A stretch of 64,000 bases of DNA from Siderastrea radians (lineage: Eukaryota > Cnidaria > Anthozoa > Scleractinia > Rhizangiidae). The stretch covers positions 51,683,418 through 51,747,417 of the forward strand of contig OZ024889.1 in assembly GCA_964017195.1 (NCBI GenBank), given 5' to 3'. Of the stretch, positions 21,587-33,994 are shown piece by piece. The translations under genes and the position numbers were made by a program. The notes under the pieces are model-generated. The model saw only the letters and a list, made by a program, of their open reading frames with translations. It was not told where the DNA came from and did not search any database. The number at the start of each line of letters is the position of its first letter. The first letter of the stretch is position 1.

Positions 21587-23941
21587 TTGTTGCTAAATTT
21601 CTGATCGAATGCCTCATTTTGCCACTCTAATTAAGAAAGATTCAGGACGCCATTGCCGTTGCAATTTATTCCACCAGCACTGTTTTACCACCTTACCACC
21701 GACACCAAAATGATATTGTCTTCACCACCACTGCTACTGTAGTTGTAGTGGAATGATAGAACTGTGGTGGTGAAGGTGGTGAAACAATAGAAATGTGGAG
21801 GTGGAGCAGGAGGAAGGAGAGTAAAAATGAGGAAGAGGGAGGAGACAAAATTGTGGTGTAGGAGGAGGGGCAACCAACTTTTGAAGGAGGAAATGAAGGC
21901 TGTGATGAGGAAAATAATGTGTGACTGTTGAAATATGAAAGTTTAATTGTCAGGGAATATCTGTGTGTTTGATGTCTAATTATTTTTAAGGATCTACACA
22001 CTTGTTTTCTTATGACGTTTACATTTAAGTTCAATCAAGTGGAGTCCCGACCCTCCTTGACAGTAACAAGGCTTATTTCCAATGACCCTCTGCTACTCAC
22101 AAAAGGAAAGAGAATTCAGCATTCCATTATTTGTCTTGCAATCTTTCCAATCAGAACAGTTGAGGTAAAAATAAACCATTTGAAAGCGATGTTAACACAA
22201 CACAACTCCGTGGTGTGGTCAGTACCTTACTCATACACACAGCCATGTCACCTGGGCAGTGGCACCTGTGGACAGCTGTTTTGTCCTTGTTGGGACATCT
22301 TTTTAATAACACCATTCTCAGTATTAAACGTCACCCAGGTTCTTTCCTGTGAGTTCAACAGTATCAACATTCCAAATATTCTGTCAATTTAACTGCAATT
22401 GGATTTACATTTTGCTCATGTTCCCATTTATTACTCGGAAAGGGATATGGCTTGCAAACTGAGGGAACGTCTAAGTCTGAGATAGAGGAATTTGTTCACC
22501 CTGTCACTTTGAACTGTCAATATTTTGCACGGTAAGGCTGATTTGTTTATTCTTCTGTCATGGGCCAGAGGTTTCCACTGATTTAAGAGCTTCTATCTAT
22601 CTTGTTGGATATGATAGTGATCCATACTCAATCTAGCTGATCACTTCTGAGCCATTTGTTTGGTCATACTGCTTCAATTTCTAAATGAAAACACTGAAAA
22701 CCACAGAATTTACTGATCAATTCATCGTCTGATAGGGAGCTTTACCAAATTTCATCACTTTTATATGCTCTGCTTTTTATCTCGTGGTTGTCGTAGCAGC
22801 CAAGAGACTTTTGGATGTTTGGTGCCATGTCAGCACATTCCTGTGGTTATTTCCTTGAGCTTTCATGTGGTTTTGTTGGTGCTTGACAGACCTTCGATTT
22901 TCCCTAGAGAGGAATGTCGGGCTATGTTGTAGACAGTTTGGGGTTTAGTGATGCTTTTAGGTTGCTATCTGTATAAAGTTCGAAATGGCAAACCTTTTTT
23001 GCCATGTCCATAATCTCACCATCACGTGAACCACTCTTTGAAAGGGAAACAGCTGTGACCCACATGTTTTGGACCAGTAAAATGTGTGAAATATTAGGAT
23101 TTGCATGATTACTATTTTTTTCTTGTGAACCAGAAAAATTAAAAACTAAAAACTACGTGCTTCATGTATGTAAGGGCTCGACAAAAACTTGAATTCCAGC
23201 CTGCACTTCGGGCAAGCAAGTCTCAGAATTTGCTTGCCTGAGCAAATTTCCCACTTGCCTGTGTTCCAAAAAAAATTCTCAAGCTCATTAATAATTCATG
23301 AGGCATGCACAAAGATCTCACAAAGTGTTTATTGAGTGATCACTCTTCTTCTGTTGAACGTTTTGTTATACGATATAATGTGATGTTACAATGTTTGTAT
23401 AAATGAAAAGAAGTTAGTTTAGTGAAAACTTCTTTTGGTTCATTTACAATTTATTTTGCTGATGACAGCCAAAAATACCGTACAAACTTTTTCAACCACG
23501 GCACTTTGACACTGCCATGTCATATTAAAATAACGTGTGGGAAAATTCGGCAAAACACCGCATAGATCAGAGTTTAAACAGTTTTATTTTTAATGTACGT
23601 GTCATAGTAGGTATTAACTTTGGATTAAGCGAATTAGAAAAACCCTCGAAGAAATTTGGAAGACATTGATAGTTCAATAAAGTATTGGTCTAAATGTGTA
23701 ACAGACCATATTTTGTGTGAAAGTCGCACATTTGTTGTGAAAAGAAGTTTGATCCAGGCAGATATTGATCATGTGCTAGGCAACCAATGTAGTTCTCAGA
23801 TCGTCATCTTTCCTCACCTCAGAGCATGAAAATATGCTTGTGTTTATAACCCTTCAATTGTTTAATATACACTTACCACAGAAGCAATTTATCAAAAGAT
23901 TCAAACTTTTATATAAAACGCAAGCTCAACCTTATATATTT
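21587..23941. other. No gene recognised
   Basis: A purine-rich low-complexity tract (GGTGGTG, GAGGAGG, GGAAGAGGGAGG) at about 21765-21880 is the only clear structure. The rest, including a 126-codon frame at 22012-22392, shows no family signature or splice-supported exon. Confidence 0.4.
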
Positions 23942-24813
23942 ATGCAGGGTTCAATTCTACCTGTTACCATCCCCCCCCCGGGCACACCCCCGGGGATTTG
24001 CAATTTTTTTCTTACTTGGCGGTCTATTCCCCACCCCCGGGCATGCAGAAAGAGACAATTCCCCACCCCCGGGACTCCTCATCGACCAAAATTGATTTCC
24101 GTACAATAGCACAACCTGCAACCAGACGTTTTGACAAGAACTTAAACGCTTTTCTAGAGTTTACTGAACGAAGGATATTACATAGTATTAAAAAACATGG
24201 ACACTACATTGAAGAAGAAAACTGAAGAAAAACGTCTAACAGCACTGGCATTCTGCTGGCGAGTAAAGAAATGTTCTTCACCGCGTGTTTTATAGCACAT
24301 GGGCAAAAGAGGTCCGGTGAGCAAATTGATGACAGCATTTTAAAGGAGTTTTTCTAAGCTTGTTTCACAAGAACACTGGACTGAGATTTCTGTTTAATAT
24401 AAAGCCGTGCATCTGTTTCATACAAATACGCTGAAGAAATGTTTCTATGTTTGTGATGAACGCCATCCATTCGAGTACACATCAAACGCACTTAATAATA
24501 AACGTGCCTTTGAATACAGATTTTAATTTCGAGAGATTATTCTTATCCAACCAGTCTGCTACAAATTCTAGAGATTTTCCCTGGAAACAGGCAGTCTTCT
24601 CTACGCGGTCCGGCGCCATTGTGTCAAATGAGAAGTGATAAGCTAGTGACGTGCTTCACAAGAAAAACGAGAAGTTGTTTTAGATTTGCCCCGCCCCCCT
24701 ACCCCCGGAACAAAACCGTTTCAAACAATTCCCCACCCCCGGGCCCGAAGGGCTGGACTTGTCCCGGGGGTTGCCCGGGGGGGGATGGTAACAGGTAAAA
24801 TTGAACCATGCAT
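23942..24813. mobile_element. TIR element with CCCCGGG-rich ends
   Basis: About 870 bp bounded by ATGCAGGGTTCAATTCTACC and, at the right, the inverted ATGCATGGTTCAATTTTACC. Both continue into CTGTTACCATCC and C-runs with CCCCGGG. Subterminal CCCCACCCCCGGG motifs occur at both sides. There is no transposase inside, and the superfamily is unclear because no target duplication is evident. Confidence 0.65.
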
Positions 24814-26312
24814 TACTCCACTTTCTCGCTTCGATACTGTCTGCATATGGTGTGCGGTATGCGGTGCAAAAAATAACAATAAGGAAAAGGAAGCTTTGCA
24901 AGACTGATGCATAAAGGATCTGCTAACAGCTAGTACATTTTGGCCTTAAAATCGAAGAAGGCTTTCCAGTTTAAGCACAAAACGAAGGCTGTTTTAGCTG
25001 CAGCAGCGTTTTGATCGTACGTTCTCTGAACTTTGTTTACCAATTCATGGGTCAGGGGGTGATTTCAACAATAAGTATTTCTTTGCACCTTAAAACTAAA
25101 CAGCTTACAAAATGTTTTAGAAAAAGTCGTTTTAAGTGATTGCATGACTGACAAATCAACTGACAAAAACGTTAGACCTGATCAACATTTAACTTGACAA
25201 TTATTGCAGCTTTGCTAAGAGGGTTGTGTACGCTGTTAGCTCTTAATTATTTGTCATTTAGTCAACCAACTAAACTGTAATTTGATGGAGGGTTTCGAGC
25301 CCTGTATGTATACCGGTAGAGTGGATGGGAAACAATTGATTTGTTATGCATTTTCTAAGATGTAGACTGTCCATGGTTATATTAAGCAACAGCCTTAACG
25401 AGTTCACTGAGCCATTTGAAACACTATTCAACTAAAATCAAATAAACAGCTTGACAATGTCGTAGCTACGAAACTTAGCAGCCCAGCTTTTCTAAACCGG
25501 TAAAGGCAAAAGGGCAAAGCCATATAAAACAGGTTTCAATCACTGTACTTTCCAAGATGCCTCTCTCTTACAAAGTAGAGCTGCTTACGTTTAAGACATA
25601 AAAAATTAGAATTTAAAACTATGACTGGGACATGAACACAGGAAAAGAGATCAAGGCTTCAGTTAAAATACGCTAAACATAGATTTGCAGCTTACATAGT
25701 GTTCGAATTTATAATTTTTTAATAAACTAATTAAATGAGCTACATGTCCAGGAGAAAAAATAAAAATTCTGGGCGAGTAAGTTGAATAAAAATGCCATAA
25801 GCACAACATACATAATAACTTAGGCTTGTATTTATAACATGACCGAACCTACCTACTGTACACAAAGCTTCTTGCAGCGACGTCGATCTTTAATCAAAGA
25901 CGGTCATAAAGGAAATTTGGCTCCATGAAGCTTGACGAAATGGAAGAAAAATGTGTAGAACCAGGGCAGACACGTTTCAAGAAGATTTTATGCAGACAGG
26001 ACTGCAGACAGTTAGAGCTTCTAAAGTGAAAAAAGGACACAAAATTCTATATTTCGAGTGCCAACAACGTTCTTTGAAAATGGGCGCCAAAATCCGAACG
26101 GCCCGCCGGGAAAAGCTCCTTTTGCGCCTGACAAAATTGTAGCCTCGTTATCAATCTCATTCCCAGAGTCCGCGTTACCCTAGATCAGCTTTTAAATGTA
26201 GACAGTCTACAATGTTAACTCAAGCAGTCTACATTAATCGCATTAATCGAGTCGGTTGTCGATAATCGCCCAGAAGACTGGTAACGTGTCGTTTGCTCGC
26301 AGGATTATCAAA
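24814..26312. other. Region upstream of the KDZ gene
   Basis: No gene or RNA is seen. A palindromic GTAGACAGTCTAC with a nearby ACTCAAGCAGTCTACATTAA at about 26197-26240 also occurs, inverted, near 53385-53437, so it is a dispersed repeat. The KDZ promoter presumably lies in the last few hundred bases; no TATA box stands out. Confidence 0.4.
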
Positions 26313-29300
26313 ATGGCGGATTGCTCAGGAAGACTTGGTGAGAAATTAAAAGCTATCACTGAGGAAGCTCAAGAGGCTCTTGCCAATTTAGAGGCAACAT
26401 TGAAAGGAGGTAGTGTAAAAAAGAAGGGTACAAAGCGTAGAGTTGATATTCTCTATGATTCGTCCGGAAAACGGTTAATTAAAACTCCGAGGAGAGCTTC
26501 CCGAAGTACGCCGACTGGCTCAACATCCTCGCAGAGCACATCAAACGGTGAGTTTCTCCGACAATTTACTATCAAATAGGGACATGTATTGATATGATTC
26601 CAACAACTACCGTTTAGCTTAAACTTTTTAAATTTTTATTGCTTATGCTGTAGTTGGTTCCAGCAACACTAGTGAATTACGTCCATGTGATGAAGATGTC
26701 GTAAGTTTACATGATAATGATGTGGACGACCAGTTACATTTCGAATATGATAAGGAAGAAAGCGGTGAGTAAAATACATTTCATTTTTTTCTTTTGTAAC
26801 CTGAACAGTCAGCTTAGAAACAAAAGTGTTTCATTGATGAATAGCACCGTACTTTCTTAATCTCCCCCTTTTTAATTCCTATGTCAAATATATTGATTTG
26901 TACAGTTGTTAGGAGATCGGCAAGTTAGTCAATATTCATTGAGGTTTGGTCATCAATTAGCTTTTATATTAGGCTTTACTTGCGGGAAAGGGCGAAAGGG
27001 TTACTGTAATAGCTATGAATTTGCAAGTTTGTGTCCACCTTCCATTGCATCTACAGCGTCTACCATAATTTAACTTGTACGTTGTTACATCACTGAAAAT
27101 TTTCTTCTTTTAACAGACACCATGTTACAAGAGGCATTCAATGATGCTGAAAAGCTCATTGAAGCAAACACAGTATGGGGAATTACCTGGCAAACCAGGC
27201 AGACGCAGCTGGAAGCAAACTGGGAAGGCTTCAGGGCAAATCTAGCCTATGATGCTATTTGTCAAGAAGCTTTGTCCTCTCCACAACATTGCTCAAAGTG
27301 TTCTTTGGAGATAGATCAGTGCATAATACGTTGTGTTGATTGTGGTCCTGGAATCCTGTTCTGTTCTTTGTGTGACATTCAGGCACATGATCAAAATCCT
27401 ATCCATGACAGAGAAGCTTGGAATGGGAATTTTTTTAGTCCCATTTTGCCAACTGAAGCTTTTAACTCTCAAGGAAAGCTGGACTCTGTTGGTTAGTAGC
27501 ACTGTCTTGTTATTAGTGAATGCAGCCACATGGGACTTACTCCCTAGGGTCAGTAATCTTCCATCTTTTGTTGCTGTTGTTGTCGTCACAGACAGTGTCT
27601 GTCTTTTTTGCAAAAATTGTTTTACATGCTGCTGTTTGAAGTGTTAGTATAACTGACTGTTGAGGGCATTCATGTACCTGTATATTGGTTGGTTCAAATC
27701 TTTCTTGGGTTTCAAAAATTTCACACCAGTTAAATTTTTATTTTCCTTGGTGTCAGACTCATTTCCATAACCTAAAACTTAACTAAATTGAAAATTCTCA
27801 AACCAAAGAAAAATTTAAGCCATAATGTATATGACTATTAATTTTATTAACACTTGATTTTAATATTTTAGCTTGTATTGTTCCATGTGATCCGGCTCCC
27901 TTTTGCTGTCCCAATTGCAAAAATGACTCGTTGAAAGTTGTACCATCACAATCTAAGTGTATTTTGATTAATCTTAAAGGTAAGTACCACTTAGAGTAAT
28001 AGTGTGTGTCATGTTTGATGAGTGCAGATACATTTTCTGCAGCATTTCATGCTAGCACATTTTTTGTGTTTCACTGTTTTAAACCTTGTGACGTACAAAA
28101 AACTACTTTTAACTGTCATAATCTGTAATCAAACAGTGATTGCAAAGGTGATTAATACCAAACAAAAGTGCTGTCTAAAGGGCTTGATAGCTCAGTGGTA
28201 GAGCATTTGCACATGTGCTGCAAAGGTCATGGGTTCAAACCCCATTCAAGCCATTGTCCTTGTGTGTTTTTTGCCACTATTTTTAGTTGCAAAGCTAGTT
28301 CTTTTTATCTTAGTCACTTAATTTTATTTGCATGTGAAGTGCTTGCATGGGTATCATTAATAACCATTCAACAATTTGTTGCATATAGTGACATAGCATA
28401 TCACTTGTGGGTATTTCAGAAATGAATGTTTCACTCAAAATTCATTCAATTTGTATAATATTATATAAGAAACATTGTCTATAATATGTTTGTTTCCTTG
28501 CAGGCCGATTTGATTTGCACATCCCCCAGCTGGTGTGTGACTCTTGCAATTCTGCAAGTGAAGTGTCACTTGTTCATTTGGTATATTGGCCAGGCAGTCC
28601 CACTAATGCCTCATACTTTTTTGACCATGCTGTGTTTCAGTTTTGGGACGCCATGCAAAAAAACATGCCTGGTTCGTCCTCAAGCGCTTTTGTGAAAACG
28701 TTGGCTCAGATTTCGGAAAAGAAAGGCAGGGTACATGGATTTTACTTTCAGTAAAGAATGTTAATTGCACTGAAACCTTCACTACAGTGCTTGCAGTAAG
28801 TTGTGAAGTAGGTGGCTGCCCTAATGCAGCACCCATCAGAGAGCAATTGTTGCACTGAATCTGTTTCCAACAATGCATGAATTATAGATAATGATTTTGA
28901 CCAGAATACTTGCCACAACTCCAGCAAGTGACAGGTCTTACTTAAAGCTGGGCTATTAAGTATCAGCCTTTGGCCACTTAATGTAGGACGCCTGCATCGT
29001 AGAGGCTCAAAAGACCTTAGCACAAGTTATGGTAGAGGAACAGAGGTGATTGAAGCAAAATATATTTAAAATAGCAGATAATGTTAACAACTGAACCAAA
29101 CAGTCTGAGTACAGAAAAATTGATAAAGCATTGTTTTCATAATTTTTCTGTAATGTAGTAATAACTTTACAGTGACTAACAGAAATAGCTATATTTAATA
29201 CTCAGCCAAACTGAATTCTATATGGCTGTTTACTACATGCATTAACTAATCCAAAATCACTTATTGAGCTAACATAAGCTGGCTAGCTGTCTCTGTTTTA

Positions 29301-32300
29301 ATAGACATGATCATTTAATGGAGGCTTAGTTTACATTGAATTGCTGATAATATATTTATTTTTCTGTTAAGGGGAGGGGACTGTAACAACTGACCTCTAA
29401 AAAGAGTGGCTGCTTAGTAGAGGTTTCACTGTATCTGCAGGTGTTTTCTTTTTAAACTAATAATTATTTCAAAGGGTTTTTTTTTTGTTCACAGTCAGGT
29501 ACAATCACTCCAGCAACATTTTCAAAAGCTTTCCAGGAATGGCAATACTGCCAGTTTGAACTCAGTGAGGCAGCTGGCCTAAATTTTATGACCTGTCCAT
29601 GTTGCCATGGAGGTCAATTGGCTTGCCACATGGATGGAAACAGAAAAACATATCGCTGGAAGAAAGTAAATGCGTAAGTAGCTACTACCATTTTGCTGCT
29701 TCCCCTTTTTTGTAATTAGTAGTTAACATGTTGTTTCCCTTTTTTCAGGCATTCTTTGACCAGAGTTTACTACATAAATAATGATAAATTTTATTAAAAA
29801 CATACAAAAACCGAAAGTGTAAGATTTTCAACCATTGCTTTTAAACTCTGTTTAAGTTTAAGTGTTACCTAGCAATCCATTGAAAAAAAATGCTTCTTCT
29901 CTAGTATTTTCCTTAAATGTCAGGACACTCAGTGTTCCAGATAAGAGAGGGGTCTCGGGTCAAACACCTGTCAAAGACAGCGACATGACCCGACAAAATA
30001 AATGGTCAACTTGGGAAGATTGGAAGAGATCCACATCTATTGACCCCTCAAAACTAAGTGAAAGTGATGTCAAGCATTGCAGTTTATAAATGATAACGTA
30101 TCCTGTTAATTAACATATTATTGTAGTCATATATCATTTAGTTTTATTATTATGTTACAAATAAATGCGTGATCCATTGAAGTGTCAGCCTTTATCTGAA
30201 AGACAAGCTTATAGTCCTAGTGTATTTTTATATAGTCATCTTCCACTGATTGTTGTTTCTACCTTAGCTTTCTGTGTGTCCATTTTTTTGTTGTTGTTGT
30301 TTTTTTTTCTTCAGTGGACCCCTTGATTCTTACTATGCTGACACCTTTTTTTGTGATGACAAAAACGTTAAAGACTCTTTGGAACGAACGTACCAGCAAA
30401 AAACTTCGAAGGTGACCAATGACTTTAAGTGTATTATTATGTGTAGACATTAAATAATCTTTGATCAATATCAATATTGGAAGTAATTGTTATTGTTGTA
30501 TGCATGCATGCATGCATGTATCTATGTATATATGTATGTGTGTGTGTGTGTGTGTGCATCTGTGTATGTATGTCACATTTTCTGACACCTAAGTTGACCT
30601 TTGTAAGGTAACTGGGCAAGATTCATGTGGTCAAGTGCACTGGCAGGCTGCTAAGTCAAAAGCCAAATCATTACAAAAACTGGATGAGACCGGAGTAATG
30701 GTGGCTGGCTGTCGACATGCACTGATGCAAAAAGCGGTAAACATGTGGACTGGGGAAATGTATGGCTATGGGTTTTACCTTCAGGTGAGCTTCAGTGAAT
30801 CCAGATTTAAGTTATCTAAAAGATTCTTATATGTACATCACTGACATTCTGCCATGGATTTCTTTCATGTTGCTGTCTTTGGTCTTCCCTGTGGCAGCAT
30901 TAGGCTACAAGAACAACAAATTCATTCATCTTTAATAAGATAATATTGATCTTGTTCACAGTCAAACCTGCAGCATTTTATACTTGATTTAAGCAATTTT
31001 TTTGTGCTGTGAGTATCTAAATTTACCTAACCTTTGTCACATTTTTCATTGCACCCTTTCTGATAGGTAATTTAATATTGTTGTAATCCTTGTTACTGGA
31101 GTAAGCTTTACCAGACAATCCCATCACTATTGTCTTATTTATTTTTGCAGAAATATGTGTTGCCATCTATGGGTGTCAAGTTTTTATTTTATGACGTAAT
31201 TTGTAAATATTGGCCATGGATGCAAAAAGTGTCAGCAGACACATCTTTAATTCCAGCTCTGGGACAGATGCATGGAAAGTTGCACAAGTGGACCTGCAGA
31301 GTAAGTCTAAATGTTTTTTTTTTTTTAATGACCCAGCTGCACATAACATAGTAAAGGCATAATACATTAATACTTGTATATACCAGTAGTTAACAATGTC
31401 ATTTTTGTTGACAAGCTCTCATTATCTTTTTTTACTGTGAGGTACTGTATGGGAGTCAATGGCAGGAAGAAGCTGGACTCACCACAGGCGAAGAAAATAA
31501 TGGAAACAGCTTTCCAGTATCTGTCAAGGTGTGGCTCAACCACAAAGAACATGACAAGAGCAGGTAGGTTTATAATGTAATTACAGCTGTAACCGGAATA
31601 AGATGATACATTTTTTCAATGTCACTAGATTATTAAGCAGTCATATTTATTTCTCCAAATTGCCACCCAGGTAGCATTGGTCTTCATTTAAGCAATATAC
31701 CACACATTTCTACGGTTTATTAGCTCAATAAACCACGGGGGAATTGTTGGAATAACATGAGAAGAGATTGTAAGTCACGAGCAGAAGCCGAGTGATTTAC
31801 AAGTTTTTTGAGTGTTATTCCAACATCGCATGTGGTTTATTGAGCCAATAAACCATAGTTAAATGTGTGGTTCATTGCTTCTATATAATAACTACGTGTT
31901 CCTTGTGGTTAACTGGTATAATAATCAATAGGTATTGACCAATAACAGCGTGCACATTATCATCGGTTATTGTATATATAATAATATTCTTTCATTGCAG
32001 TTTAAAAGGTTGTTGCTTCTACTTCTGATTACAACTGTGTGTTAACCTTTGTAGGACGCATGGAACACTTGACAGAACATGTCCTCTTTTGGAATGAAAA
32101 GAAGATACTTGCCTTACCTAAATACTTATCATTGCGTTATGTGAAGGTTTGTTGGTGATGTTACTGTTATTGGTGTTGATGTTGACTTTTGTAAAATAGT
32201 AATTTCAGTTTTTCGCACATGTATCCCGAGGTTCAATGCATTTCCATTAAATTCAACATGATGTTTTGCCAGTTCTGTTAGTTTTTTCCTTTTTTGTAGT

Positions 32301-33900
32301 ATCGAGTACCATTTCTATGATGGATTTAACACGTTGAGTAGACTTTTAATGACTTTTTACTATCGTTTAAAGATCCTCAGAGAAGTGAAAACTCAAAGTG
32401 ATGAACTCATCAAAACTGGTGTGACAGAAAATGAGCTAAGGAAGTGGAAGAGCGAGATTATTAAAGCAGCCCAGGGTATCTGTTATTTATTCTATTTTTA
32501 CTATCACTTTTTTAATTTGACATTTATATACTTTTAGGTTAAAACCTCCCTTATACAGACATCAAGTGGACAAAACCAAATGATCGTGTAATAGAGGTGT
32601 CTGTATCTAAGAGCAAGGGATTCTATACGTTTAGTTCACTACAGTACAAAGTGAACTGATCGATATTGTAGAGGTGTCTGTAAGATGAGTTTTAACTGTT
32701 TTTTTCTAACTCATTGCATTAGAATCAATTTGTTTTAGCCACGTTTGCAATTAGTATTTTGCTGTAGTGATATTTCAAAAATTTTGGATTTAATTAACTG
32801 ATTCTTTTCTTCATTTTATAGACGAGGAAACATCAACTGCTGGTGCGAGTGACAACAAGAGAGCTGAATACTTTAGACTTTCACAGGAAATCCGGGAGGC
32901 TGAAGCTCTGCAGCAGTTCAGTACCGTATCCAGTCAATCCCTTTCAGTCTTGGTTGGTAATGTCAACTTTTTCACTCAGGCGAAACAGCTACTAGAAAAT
33001 CTTGAAGTGAAAAGAGCCCGCCTTTCTGCTATTAGGAGTAAACTATTACTGGATGGTGTAGACGAAGCACTTTTGGAGGATGCTGGCCTTCAGTCACTTG
33101 CAGAGTCAGTGGCCCAAACCCTCCGAGATAAGATTATGTGCTCCATGTCTTTGATTCGAAGACGCCAGGAAATGATTAACAAGGAAGCAGGTAGGTATGA
33201 ACTCGAGTAGTCAAAAATGCCAATTTTTCGTGATGCGTAGCATGGCTTGTACTGCATACCAGCCTGGTGCATAGTTGTTAATTGTTCTGTTTTTCAGTCT
33301 ACTCAAAGCAACGGTCCAAACTGAGGAAAAAGAACGATGCAGAAAAGAAGGCTCTTAAAGACACATTGTGCAACTACAACAACATCGTCATCCACTGTAA
33401 TCCCAGTAGTGCTTATGTGCCAGTTTCAGAGGAAGCTGTATTATCTGGAAATGTAGCGTGGGGCAGCAATGAGGGTATGTAAAAGCACACGCTCTCAAGA
33501 TCTTACATTTATCAAACATGAGTTGCATTCTGTTTTTGTTTGGTTGGTTGGTTAGTCGTCATTTTCTTTTCTTTCTTCCTCCCTTCCCCCCTCCCTCCCC
33601 TCTCCTCTTTCTCTTTCTTTCTTCCTTTCTTTCTTTCCTTTTTATTTACATTTTAATTTATTTATTTTCCTTCTTTAGATGCGCAGTTATCTTTCTGCCT
33701 TTTCAAATAAACGTCAAGGCGCAAATTCCATTTCTTTGCATAGTTGGTTGTAGATCTTCACAGGCAAGCCAAGTCTGTATTCAATGAATACTTTCCTGTT
33801 TGTGATAGAGCAAAACTGAGTTCATCTCCTTGGTAGTACATGTAAATAGCCAACTGATCTGCCTCCTGCCAGTTGGGGTTCTGTCAAGCTATAATGTTCA

Positions 33901-33941
<41 letters not shown>

Positions 33942-33942
33942 G

Positions 33943-33994
<52 letters not shown>

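Noticed and set aside
22012..22392. 126-codon frame
   Set aside because: No recognisable motif, and adjacent low-complexity sequence gives similar frames on the other strand.
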